Below are positions 1-10,310 of a stretch of 64,000 bases of DNA, in pieces. The stretch's first letter is position 1. Each line of letters begins with the position of its first letter. A model generated the notes under the pieces. The model made no database searches. It saw nothing but the letters and a program-made list of their open reading frames with translations, and was not told the DNA's origin. This DNA comes from Xylaria sp. FL1777. Lineage: Eukaryota > Ascomycota > Sordariomycetes > Xylariales > Xylariaceae. Location: assembly GCA_022578965.1 (NCBI GenBank), contig MU400527.1, positions 310,001 through 374,000 of the forward strand, written 5' to 3'. The translations under genes and the position numbers were made by a program.

Positions 1-1227
1 CAGAATCGGTTAGCGGAGGGAGCAGCGGAGGGAGCCGCGGCGTTTTGTTGGAAGAGGATCGCACTATAGGAATAAGTCAAAGACGAGAAAGGCATGGGAC
101 GTATCTGTCTTTTAGGGGTAAGAAGTCAGCAAAGAGATGGTCCACGAAGCCGGACACAGCCGAGCCAAGATATTCGCCGATTGCGGTTACATCGATATCG
201 GCATCATCGGCGCCATCAACCGGAAGCGCGACCACCGGGGAAAGTACCCGTAAGAAAAGATCCTTGGATTCCTCGTAAGTGGGATGAACAGGAGGACGGC
301 TATAATGGCTGTTATTATTGGCCGACGTTTGCAGTATCATAGAAATCATCACATCTAAACTTACATGTCTAGTAGGGAGAACTTAGGTACCCTTAAATGT
401 GGCCTGTCCCCTGATGGTTTGAGCTTGTTCTCGACTTGGAGTCCCAATATCCAATCATTAACAAATCGGTGCGAATTGGTGCAGACTACTACTTTTTACA
501 TGGGTAATTCGAAAATACAAGTAGAGCTGAGTTATGTCGACGTAGTGTCGGCAATGCTATAACTATCCAAACAGTACCCAAGGGAAAGTTCTTAAGATGG
601 AATTCTCTTTTCGATAATTCTAGTTCTTTTGAGGGCCGATTTTCCGCTAAGTTGAATAACTCATTAATCGACAACCGCTTTTCGAACAAAACGCCAACAG
701 GGTTCTCCATCGAGTTAGGGAGCTCTCGCGGTACTTGAATTCAAAAGACAACACCTTGATTGGTCGAAGCTTGAAAGCTATCTACAATAGGTATTTCTTT
801 TTTGGGCTACGCCTTTATCGTGGCGGACACGAAGCTCCCTATTGCATCAGTACTCTGTCATCGACATCGACGAAAAGTAAAGCCATCAGACCTCCGCTTG
901 ACCAATTCTTGTCAATTGTATGAAACATAGTAGATTTCTAACCTGGCGTGCGGACATGCCCGCATTTTCGCCAAAATACCGTCCTTCGGAAATAGGGTAT
1001 TGTGGCAAAGCTCACGATGAAAAGTGACGTCAATACTGCGAGGGCGTTACGAAGTAAATACAGCCTGCAGTCGATCATGAACACTCTCTGTGTCACATAC
1101 CCCTCCTATGACTCTCTATAATTATCAAAGAGATGGTGTGCTCTTTTTGCATACATTAACTGAGATTCAACACCTCATAAAGTTACAATCAGCTCAATTG
1201 GCTTCTTTCCAGTAACCAATACCATAC
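1..1227. other. No recognised gene (upstream of catalase)
   Basis: Several short overlapping open frames occur on both strands but none has a recognisable motif or convincing splice structure. A frame around 618-738 on the plus strand reads like coding sequence and ends in TGA, but I could not connect it to anything. The last 150 bases before 1228 are probably catalase promoter and leader, with an AT-rich TATAATT-like stretch near 1116. Confidence 0.4.
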
Positions 1228-3919
1228 ATGTCCTTATTTGACCTGTCGATGTCGACTGTTGATAAAGTCAAGAACATGATTTCCGGCGAGAAGGGGCGAA
1301 AGATCGCCCAGCTGGACTCGGTCACTCGGACCCTTTCCAAGGACGACCGCATCACCACCGACTTTGGTGTAAAGGAACCGACTGCCGATGAGTGGCTTAG
1401 GGTGAACCGAGACGACCAGATTGGTCCGATGCTACTTGAAGATAGCTATGCACGAGAACGAGTATGTATTTCGCCTGTCGAACAACACGCCATTCAGTTT
1501 AGACTAACTATGTCAGATTCACAGATTTGACCACGAGAGAATCCCAGAGCGAGTCGTCCATGCCCGTGGCGCCGGGGCCTTCGGCAACTTCAGACTTTTC
1601 GAGAGTGTAGAAGACTTAACCATCGCCCCCGTATTAACGGACACCTCCCGAGAGACACCAGTTTTCGTTCGGTTCTCCACAGTCCAGGGATCGAGGGGTA
1701 GCGCTGATACCGTTCGTGATGTTAGGGGTTTCGCAGTCAAATTTTACGTAAGTTCGCGAGGTTATAATCTTATTTTCGGGACTCTCAAGAGCGTCAAGGC
1801 TCCATAAGTCATCTCTTAGGACCCTCCTATAGTTTGAAAACACTCGTGGCTTTGGTCCAAAATGGGGATAATACTGACTTCAAATGCTGGCAGACCAACG
1901 AAGGAAATTGGGACATAGTTGGAAATGACATCCCGGTTTTTTGTGAGTATACATTCTCCTATCGGTTCACGCGTTCTAAACCCGCACATTCACGTCCCCT
2001 TTACAAGATCCCTAAACAATCCTCGCGCTGGCAAAATTGTTCACCATTGAGCTTACCAGGGGCTTTAAACTAATAAGTTAAATAGTCATCCAGGATGCCA
2101 TAAAATTCCCGGACTTCGTCCATAGTGTGAAACCGTGAGTAATTCCAATAATCATACTCTTCAACGGCAAATTCATGCTTTGGAAGTCTATGACAGTTTC
2201 GAAACCTATCACCACACGGTCAAGCTGGCACTTACTGACCCTGAATGTTGTAGCGAGCCTCATAATGAAGTTCCCCAGGGCCAATCAGCGCACAACAACT
2301 TCTGGGATTTCGTGTACATGCACGAAGAAGCCACACATATGTATATGTGGGCAATGTCCGACAGAGGGATACCTCGCTCTTTCCGAATGATGCAGGGATT
2401 TGGTGTCAACACATATACACTAATCAATAAGAACGGCGAGCGTCACTTCGTCAAGTTCCATTTCACTCCAGAGCTAGGTGTCCATTCACTCGTATGGGAT
2501 GAGGCAATGAAGCTAGCTGGTCAGGACCCCGACTTTCACAGGAAGGATTTGTATGAAGCCATTGAAAACGGCATGTATCCGAAGTGGAAGTTCGGTATTC
2601 AAGTTATCCCAGAATCTAGGGAGCAAGATTTTGAATTTGATATCTTGGATGCTACTAAGATTTGGCCTGAAGATCTTATCCCTGTTCGATACATTGGCGA
2701 GCTGGAGCTCAACCGTAATGTTGATGAATACTTCCCTCAGACGGAACAAGTTGCGTTCTGCACTGCTCATATGGTTCCTGGTATTGGTCACTCAGACGAT
2801 CCCCTGCTACAGGGCCGTAGCTTCAGCTATTTTGATACCCAGCTATCACGCTTGGGTATTAACTGGCAGGAACTTCCAATCAACAAGCCTGTATGCCCAG
2901 TCATGAACTTCAACCGCGACGGCCAGGGGCGGCACACGATCACCAAAGGGACAGTTAACTACTGGCCCAACCGGTTTGAAGTTCGCCCTCCGGCCACTCT
3001 TCAAGAAGGGGCATACCGCGAACCTGCTCCAACTGTACTAGGTATCAAGGCTCGTACTAAGAGCGCCAAGTTCAGAGAACACTATAACCAAGCACAACTG
3101 TTTTACAACAGTCTGACACCTCCAGAAAAGGTCCATACGGCGGCAGGTTTTGCCTTCGAATTGGATCACTGCGACGATCCCATTGTGTACGAACGCATGT
3201 CCCAGCGATTGGCAGCCATCGATCTCAAGCTTGCCCAAACTGTTGCCGAAATGGTCGGTGGCACCAAGCCAACGAAGGCAACGAGAGCCAATCACGGGAA
3301 GACGGCCAAGAATATAAGTCAGACTGAGCTCCAGCCCAGCAAGCCCACAATCGTCAGCCGCCGAGTCGCTATCATCATCGCCGATGGTTTCGATGCGGTT
3401 GCTTACGACGCTGTCACGACAACCCTGAAGGCATCCAGCGCTCTGCCATTCACCATCGCTCCTAAACGTTCGGAAATCTTTCCTGTGGGAGTAGAGAAGA
3501 CACCAGGTAACGGCGTACTGCCTGACCACCATCTTGAAGGCGCGCGTTCCACCTTGTTTGATGCGATCTTCGTGCCAGGGGGTTCCGGATCCGTCCAGAC
3601 GCTTGGAAAGAGCGGCCGCGCGATCCACTGGCTCCGCGAGGCCTTCGGTCATCTGAAGGCCATTGGCGCGACGGGGGAAGCTGTCCAATTGCTCTCACAC
3701 GCCTTGGCGCTACCTGATGTCAAGATGTCCAACGATGACAAGGTCGTTGAATCCTACGGCGTGGTGACCATTGCTAAGATCTCGCCTGATAGCTTGAAGA
3801 GTGCCGTGACGATCGCCAAGGAGGGCGCCAGTTTCTTGGAGAAGTTCTGGTACCAGATCTCGCAACATAAGAATTTCGACAGAGAAATGGACGGCTTGAA
3901 CTCACAGGTGGCATATTAA
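1228..3919 (+). CDS. cat-1: Large-subunit heme catalase with C-terminal DJ-1/PfpI-like domain
   Basis: Breaks down hydrogen peroxide to water and oxygen. Five exons in phase: 1228-1461, 1517-1747, 1894-1942, 2086-2134, 2254-3919, giving 742 aa, the normal size of large fungal catalases. Seen in the sequence: catalytic His in VVHARG (about residue 93), distal Asn in VGNDIP (about 165), proximal heme-ligand Tyr in GRSFSYFDTQ (about 380), and a flavodoxin-like C-terminal domain from about residue 556 (RRVAIIIADGFDA). There is no signal peptide, so it should be intracellular. The N-terminal region (TVDKVKNMISGEKGRK) resembles the conidial catalases (Neurospora cat-1, Aspergillus catA), as against the secreted large catalases. 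The start is the first ATG after in-frame stops. The third and fourth exons are only 49 nt each. The family call is very safe; the orthologue symbol is an inference. Confidence 0.95.
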
Positions 3920-4613
3920 CAAAATAGGAGTTTGTGGTTCAATTAACAGTGGGTAGTCGTGACGGTTAACTTACAAAGGTAGTAAAATAGTCAAATAGTA
4001 AAAACAAATTTGGTCTGCGTCATACGATAACACATCTACTTACTAAAACTCGATTAGAAACGGAGGATAATGTAATTATTTCCAATTCCACATGAGGCCT
4101 CTGCGTGTAGAATTTATGTGAATTAGATCAACAAAGTAACTCCTTTTCTCAGCCCCTTGCTGGCTCCATATCTTTCGGCTCCTCCCACTTGCATCCATCC
4201 CCTCATGTATTCCAAAAATCACCGTGGTGAATAGCCTATAGGGTAGCAGTGCTCGTGTTAATTCAAATGTTGTAGACGAGAAGTGCGGCAGGATACCTAT
4301 CTAGTGGCATAGCCAAGCGCATTTTATGTTCATGAGCATGCCTCTATCATGCGTCCACGGTAGACTTCTGTTTCTAGAAGGTCGCTTAATAGATTGTGTT
4401 CCAACTTCCTCACCTGTTTTCCTGTGGATTTCCATAGACCATGTGATGTGTCTGGTTGAGTGATGATCTCTTCTTTTCTACATTCAATTTTGTGTAGAAT
4501 ATGTAGGATCGCTATTTTTTCTTGGCTGTTCCTTTCCCTTTTTTTTTTTTCCTTTTTGCTACCTCTACCTGTCAGTCAAGAATAATCGGGACAAGAGACA
4601 TATCACTAACACG
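3920..4613. other. Intergenic: catalase 3' end and ADH promoter
   Basis: No gene is visible. A long pyrimidine/T tract at about 4535-4560 lies some 60 bases upstream of the alcohol dehydrogenase ATG and is typical of fungal promoters. Confidence 0.5.
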
Positions 4614-5840
4614 ATGAAAGCCGGACAGTGGGATCCCGTAAGTTCTGTAAACCCTCCTCCTAACAACCCATCGCAAGGGTCAAGAGAGGAGGAAGACTAA
4701 CTGCCCCATCCCCTAAAAAGCAAAACAAAAAGGTCGTCATCAACGATGTACCAATCCCAGAGCTGGCGAAGGATCAATTCCTGGTAAAGATCAAGTCAGC
4801 ATCGCTATGTCACTCTGACTTAATGAGTCTAGCACGGGGCCACGGGGACCTAGTGACGATGGGCCACGAAGGCGCCGGGGTAATCGAGAAGATACATCCC
4901 TCTACTGAAGGAAAAGGGTTTAATGTCGGCGATGCCATTGGCTTTAATTACTTCATCAACGTCTGCTATGAGTGCGACGGCTGCCAAATTCATAACTCAC
5001 GCTGCGAGAACACAGACCTGCCCACATGCCAGGGCTTCCAGGCCGACGGTTTCTTCCAAGAATACGTCCTCGTCGATTACCACACGGCTGTCGTCTTACC
5101 GCCGGAGATCGACGTCAGACGTGCGTCGCCGTTGTTCTGCGCGGGGATCACGGGTAAGCTGCCGCCTCTTCGCACTACGATTCATTCACGCTGTAGGGCT
5201 GATAGCCCAAGTTGAGATGCCAAGCTTCCCGCCGTTGCGAAGACTATCTGTGCATGCCACTGACTTCAATACAGCTTTCAACGCCATCGACAGCTGCGAT
5301 CTGCAGCCCGGTCAATGGATAGCCATCGTAGGCTGTGGCGGGCTCGGCCAATATGCCGTGCAGTACGCAAAGGCGATGGGCTACAATGTGATCGGCGTAG
5401 ACATCAGCGACGACTCGCTGAATTCCGCAAAAGAATACGGCGCAGACGCCGTCTTCAACTCGCAGACGCAGGCTGACACGTACGTGGACGAGATCCGCAA
5501 GCTGAGTGGAAAGGGCGTACATGCGGCGGCGGTGTTCTCGGGTGCGAATGCGGCGTACGATGGTGCCACACCCCTCTTGCGTACTAACGGCTTGCTTATG
5601 GCCATCGGGATCACTCGGGAACCGCTGCAGATCAACTCTCTGGATCTGATCACAGGGAGATATCGCATCAAGGCCGATAGTACCGGTGTTCCGCAGCGGA
5701 TGCCCAAGGCCGTTGCATTCACGGCGAAGCATAACATCCAGCCTAATGTCGATTTTAGGAGAATCGAGGACTTGCCTGCTATGGTGGACGATATGAAGAA
5801 TGGTAAGGCGAGGCGTCGGCAGGTTGTCACGTTTGATTAA
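4614..5840 (+). CDS. Zinc-dependent alcohol dehydrogenase (MDR family)
   Basis: Probable NAD(P)-dependent cytosolic alcohol dehydrogenase. Exons 4614-4637, 4721-5153, 5275-5840 give 340 aa, close to the family norm of about 350. Catalytic zinc ligands are visible as LCHSD, GHEGAG and the Cys of LFCAGITA. A four-Cys structural zinc lobe lies in CYECDGCQIHNSRC. The coenzyme fold has GCGGLG. The first exon encodes only eight residues (MKAGQWDP). The acceptor at 4720 adds QNKK before VVINDVPIPE and fits the family better than the alternative at 4732; both keep frame. Intron 2 is 121 bp. It converges with the DUF4267-like gene, with 251 bp between their stop codons. The substrate cannot be told from sequence. 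Confidence 0.9.
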
Positions 5841-6091
5841 GGAGACGATGTTGGTCTCTGGTCTGCAAAAGATCGGGAATTCTCAGCAAAGAGATCTTCT
5901 TCAATGTTGTTTCGTAAGCGGCCAATATATTTACATCTGCTACCTAGATGGACGTGAAGCGATATTTGTCTAGAGATAGTAACTTATCTATACTATACTA
6001 TACAAGCGGGTCAACAGTCCTGAACCGAGTGCGTTTAACGCAGCGTGCAGGGCAATCCGAAGGACTCGAAACCTCAACCTCAGTCTCAACC

Positions 6092-6481
6092 TCAGCGGCT
6101 AGCAGTCAACCCGAAGAATCCGCAAGCCGAGAGGAAGCCTGAACTGGCAAGTCGGAAAGCAGCCTTCCGAGGGTTTCCCTCCTTCCACACGACGTAGCTG
6201 TCGACCAAGCCGCAATAAGCCCCGGTGACTGCCATGATCGTGTCGACGACGTCCAGCTGATTGCGAGCGTAGAAAATGAAGGTCAAGAGGCCGATGGTGG
6301 TAGTGCGCGCATTCCCGACTGTGAAGACTGGTGCCACTGCGGGAGTCGCGGCAATGCGGCGTGGGAAGCCGAATTCCAGCGCGGCGTCACTGGCATGGAA
6401 GAGGGACCACATGCCGCCGAACGTCATCGTGGAGGCGACGATGAGCGCCGGGATGTGCTTGACATAGGAGATTTCAAACAT
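6092..6481 (-). CDS. Small multi-pass membrane protein, DUF4267-like
   Basis: Single-exon frame of 129 aa starting MFEISYVKHIP. It has about four hydrophobic segments: near residues 8-28 (IPALIVASTMTFGGMWSLF), about 45-65, about 72-95 and about 105-125. Short fungal proteins of this size and layout carry the DUF4267 label and have no known biochemical role. The open frame continues upstream to 6649, but that extension is not hydrophobic in the family pattern, so I chose the ATG at 6481. Location in a membrane is inferred from hydrophobicity only. Confidence 0.65.
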   Translation of the reverse strand: MFEISYVKHIPALIVASTMTFGGMWSLFHASDAALEFGFPRRIAATPAVAPVFTVGNARTTTIGLLTFIFYARNQLDVVDTIMAVTGAYCGLVDSYVVWKEGNPRKAAFRLASSGFLSACGFFGLTASR

Positions 6482-7151
6482 GATGATTGGTTGGCTGAGC
6501 CGGGGATGTTGAGATGTAGGAGCACGTCTGTTAGATAAGTATAGAATAAATAGGCCTGGGTAGACTAATTGGCTTATAATCGATGAAGATGGATGATAGA
6601 CGGCTTGGTTTGCCTCTGCTGGGCAAACAATCAAAGAATTCAAGTTCAATAACGGATGGAAAACACACAGTTATAATACAAGAGTGTTACCTTTATATTA
6701 GTATCTTTACTAGATAAACAGGTTAAAGGTCCTTTATAGCTGTCTATTCACTAAACTATTTTATGTAAAGACAGTTTTGTGTTGGTTCTAACTGATTACA
6801 TGTATACAGTAGGTACTGTTGTTAGCTGCCAAATACTCCCGGTTAAGAGTGGGCGTGGTGGGGTCAATTCTCCGATCCGGGCCATAGCGCTAGTGGTTGC
6901 CGTCGCAACAGGACTTTAGGTCGGAACCTTATCGGTAGGAAAACAATACAGCCCTTGACTGGAGCACTAAACCCTGGCACCTCTTAGGTAGTTTACTGTA
7001 CAGTACACCCTATATACTCTGCACCATCCCATTTGTTTGTCTTCGCAAAGCTGCCATTTATATGACTTTGAAGCTCAAGTCAAACATTTTGCACATTTAC
7101 ACTGGTAACACCGTGCTAGATTGATACAGCTGACAAAGCACAGCAGCGGCA
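6482..7151. other. Divergent intergenic region (DUF4267-like gene / Aurora kinase)
   Basis: No gene is visible. The two flanking genes start on opposite sides, so this 670-bp stretch should hold both promoters. Confidence 0.5.
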
Positions 7152-8449
7152 ATGGCAACTCGTACTCTGGAAGCTCGCTTCGAGCGGATGTCAGTAAACG
7201 ATGAGAACGAATACCAGAAGACCAAGGTGAGTTGGGAAGAAAACCCACTGATGTGTTTGTATGATCATTGGAAACCAGGCTAATCATCAATTGACAGGTG
7301 ATCACGACTACGACGCAGGTCGCACGTAGTTCGAGCAAGCCAAACCTCTACAAGGTCGCTCTGCAGACCCAGACTGCGAACGTTGTCACCGCTGCTGTCA
7401 CTCTCCCTTCACAGGCTGCTCAGAGAAAACCCGCACAACCACCTCCGTCACCCACGAGAAAACCTCTCCCAATAACAGCATCACGGGCCTCGTCAGACGA
7501 GGCCGCACAAGCTGAGCGGAAATCCGCAGTCATAATAGAACAGCCATCCATCAAGCAGTTCCACTTGGGCATGTTCGAGATCGGCCGGCCGCTCGGCAAG
7601 GGCAAGTTCGGACGGGTGTACCTGGCACGCGAGCGCACGAGCGGCTTCATCTGCGCGCTCAAGGTGCTGCACAAGAGCGAGCTGTCGCAGGGGCGGGTGG
7701 AGAAGCAGGTGCGGCGCGAGATCGAGATCCAGAGCAACCTGCGGCACCCCAACATCCTGCAGCTGTTCGGGCACTTCCACGACAGCAAGCGGGTGTTCCT
7801 GATCCTCGAGTTCGCCGCCAAGGGCGAGCTGTACAAGCACCTGCGCCGCGAGAACCGCTTCCCCGAGTGGAAGGCCTCGCAGTACATCGCGCAGATGGCC
7901 AGCGCCCTGCGCTACCTGCACCGCAAGCACGTCATCCACCGCGACATCAAGCCCGAGAACATCCTCGTCGGCATCCACGGCGAGATCAAGATCTCCGACT
8001 TCGGCTGGAGCGTCCACGCCCCCAACAACCGCCGCCAGACCATGTGCGGCACCCTCGACTACCTCCCGCCCGAGATGATCAAGCCCGGCAGCTCCGACAA
8101 CTCGTACAACGAGAAGGTCGACCTGTGGAGTCTCGGCGTCTTGACCTACGAGTTCCTCGTGGGCGAGGCTCCCTTCGAGGATACGCCCGTCATGACGCAG
8201 AGGAGGATAGCGAGGGCCGACATGTCGATCCCCTCCTTTGTTAGTCCCGAAGCGCGGGATCTCATCAAAAAGGTATGTGTGTTTTGTGTTTTTCTCCAAA
8301 TGTGTGTTGGTCGAAAAGCCTCCCAAGCTAATACCTCGAAACAGCTCCTCGTCCTGGACCCCGAGAAGAGGATACCGCTAGAACAGGTACAGGTACACCC
8401 CTGGATTGTCAAGCACTGCGCGAAGGGCGCTGGTCGCGACAGGTCGTAG
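7152..8449 (+). CDS. ark1: Aurora-family serine/threonine kinase (Ipl1/Ark1)
   Basis: Catalytic subunit of the chromosomal passenger complex, acting at centromeres and the spindle midzone to correct kinetochore attachments. Exons 7152-7226, 7298-8272, 8345-8449 join in phase to 384 aa. Visible motifs: glycine loop [13 protein letters not shown] (about residue 123), catalytic HRDIKPEN (about 239), DFGWSVHAP, and the Aurora-specific activation loop [16 protein letters not shown] (about 270). The N-terminal 90 residues are low-complexity (Pro/Ser/Thr-rich), as usual for fungal Auroras. The middle exon is very rich in G/C at third positions, which opens a long spurious frame on the other strand. 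Converges with ATP23. Confidence 0.96.
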
Positions 8450-8790
8450 TAAAAGGGGGTCACAAATTAATGAAAAGAAATCGGGTTATATCATTGATGG
8501 CGTAGGCGTCTATCGTTGGGGCATAACGAATAAGGCGGGATTTGGTAATAGGGTGAAGCTTGGTTTTTATTACGGTTGTGTCTTATCGTTATTCATTGCA
8601 TTGAAATATATTACAAAACATTCATGATCGAAGGCTTGCTTACTCTTGCTCTTTGCGACTTCATATAGAGACGAGATGTTGGCCCCATTCACGTAATCGT
8701 TATTAGTACAAGCTGCGTCCCGAATCTTCCCAGCGTAGCATTTTATAGAGTTTTTTTTTTCTTTCGTTTTTCTCTTTCTTTTTTCACCCT
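8450..8790. other. Convergent 3' intergenic region
   Basis: Lies between the stop codons of Aurora kinase and ATP23. It contains a pyrimidine tract at about 8751-8786 (a purine tract on the ATP23 strand). No gene is seen. Confidence 0.5.
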
Positions 8791-9710
8791 TCACCTGTAT
8801 ACCTCGTCGAAAGGCCGGGTATCTGAATAACACGAGTCCCACACCTGGTTTACTACCTTAACAGCTTGGACATCATCTTTGCAGCGCGGCCGAGCCAGTA
8901 CCGACTGTACGGCTCTCTTCCGCACGCAGTCTTGGAATTGCTGTGTCAGGGTCCAATTCCGCCTCGTCAACGCCTCTTTCGTCCATCTGCACTCACCGCT
9001 CAGCATCGAGGCCCTAATCTACAAGGATGTATTAGCCTCGAACCATTCTCGTCGTCATAAATAGGATTACACCTAAGACTGGTGTATCGGATTGACAAGG
9101 GAAGACAAGAGCAACTCACCTCTGTACAAGCGGCTTGTTTCAGGTCCTTGTCCCCAACCCAATCCACCTTCCACCTAAGGTGGTCCCAGGCGTGCACCAT
9201 CTCGTGGGCGAGGGTGTCCTCCAGGTGCGACTTGCTCCTGATCTCGTTGGCGCATATGAGGATGCCGGAGCCCGGGTCGAAGCCGCCGCTCGCGCGGTGG
9301 ACCTGGCCGTCCTCGGTCAGACGCGCCGGACACCGCGCGCAGACGACGTTGGAGGCGTCGATGCGGCCGTTCAGGGCCTCGATCTTCTGCCGCAGGAACA
9401 CCACCGTCGGCGAGTGCTGCAGCGCGAAGTCCCGCCACTTCTCGCAGCTCTGGCAGTCCCGCTCCTCGTTCGCTATGTACCGCGACTCGCGGTAGTGGAA
9501 GGCGCCCTCGTTCGTTATCGACCCCGTCAGGATCTTGAAGTAGTTCACCCACCACTTCGTCTGCGGGTCGAAGCCCGTGCGCTTCGGGTCGTTCGTCATG
9601 ATCCGGGGGAACTCGGGCGCTGCTGTGCTGGATGTGGATGTGGACGTGGATGAGATGGGGGCGACTGGCGCCTCGGGGGAGGTCGGTATTGTCGGTTGCG
9701 ATGATGACAT
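8791..9710 (-). CDS. atp23: Mitochondrial inner-membrane protease ATP23
   Basis: Metalloprotease of the intermembrane space that processes Atp6 and helps assemble the F1Fo-ATP synthase. Exons on the minus strand are 9710-9120 and 9018-8791 (intron 9119-9019), 272 aa. The zinc motif HEMVH is present in [11 protein letters not shown], with paired Cys ([15 protein letters not shown]) characteristic of ATP23. The splice joins KQAACTE to [12 protein letters not shown], a block typical of the family. The Pro/Ser/Thr-rich first 38 residues are poorly conserved; [11 protein letters not shown] could be an alternative start. Divergent from glutamate 5-kinase across about 600 bp. Confidence 0.94.
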
Positions 9711-10306
9711 GGCCGATGGCTATTATTTTTACATCCGTCGATTATGGATCATCATACATGAAGATGCAGAGCGGATAAAATAGTCGAGCGCAAACTTTGT
9801 CTATTAGATCTCCTGCGACTAGGTACAAGCTACATGGTTACTACCTTGCGCATAGGTACAGTTAGGAGTTAGGTAAATGTATTGGAAAATTATGAAAAGG
9901 GCAGGCGGTGAGCAAAGGTACCTTGAATTTGTATCTGTACTGGGGGTACTTTAATGTTTTCTGCCGTTCCGATTTAAGCTCCGACTACGGCTTGGGACCA
10001 ATTGGATATCCTGCCGCCCTAAGCTGGACTTCAGTCATATCCATTTTCCATCTACTATAGGTCCACAAGATTTGGGCTCGCCGGGGAACTCTGCAGTCTC
10101 TAAAACAAGATGATTGAGCCCTTGCAATGGCAGACCCTGGGACTTCTACGCCCTGTATGTTCTATCTTAATAAACACTTTGTCTTTAATGCTTGATATGT
10201 GCTGTCCTTTGATTTTGCATGTCGTCTGTCGTTCTTGCTCTTTATTTAATACGCTTCATACATCCTTATTAAATCTACTAATATTCATTTTTGCTTCTTT
10301 TTAGGT
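9711..10306. promoter_or_regulatory. Divergent promoter region, ATP23 / glutamate 5-kinase
   Basis: Gene-free 596 bp between two divergent start codons. Its right part holds a probable 5'-UTR intron and short upstream frame, described separately. Confidence 0.5.
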
Positions 10307-10310
10307 ATGA
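10110..10310 (+). promoter_or_regulatory. Possible spliced upstream ORF in the glutamate 5-kinase leader
   Basis: A good donor (gtatgt at 10155) and a pyrimidine-rich acceptor (tttttag ending 10304) suggest a leader intron 10155-10304. An upstream ATG at 10110 then reads MIEPLQWQTLGLLRPV and stops at a TGA that overlaps the main ATG (ATGA at 10307-10310). This arrangement permits reinitiation-type control. The splice sites are seen; the function is inference. Confidence 0.4.

Noticed and set aside
3038..3688. 216-codon open frame antisense to catalase
   Set aside because: It overlaps well-conserved catalase coding sequence entirely and has no recognisable domain.
7493..8326. 277-codon open frame antisense to Aurora kinase
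   Set aside because: It is a product of G/C-rich third positions in the kinase exon; its translation is a low-complexity Leu/Val/Ala/Asp-rich string with no motif.
10110..10154. N-terminal coding exon of glutamate 5-kinase
   Set aside because: Splicing it to 10305 gives GTA TGA, a stop, so it cannot extend the protein; it is kept only as a possible upstream ORF.
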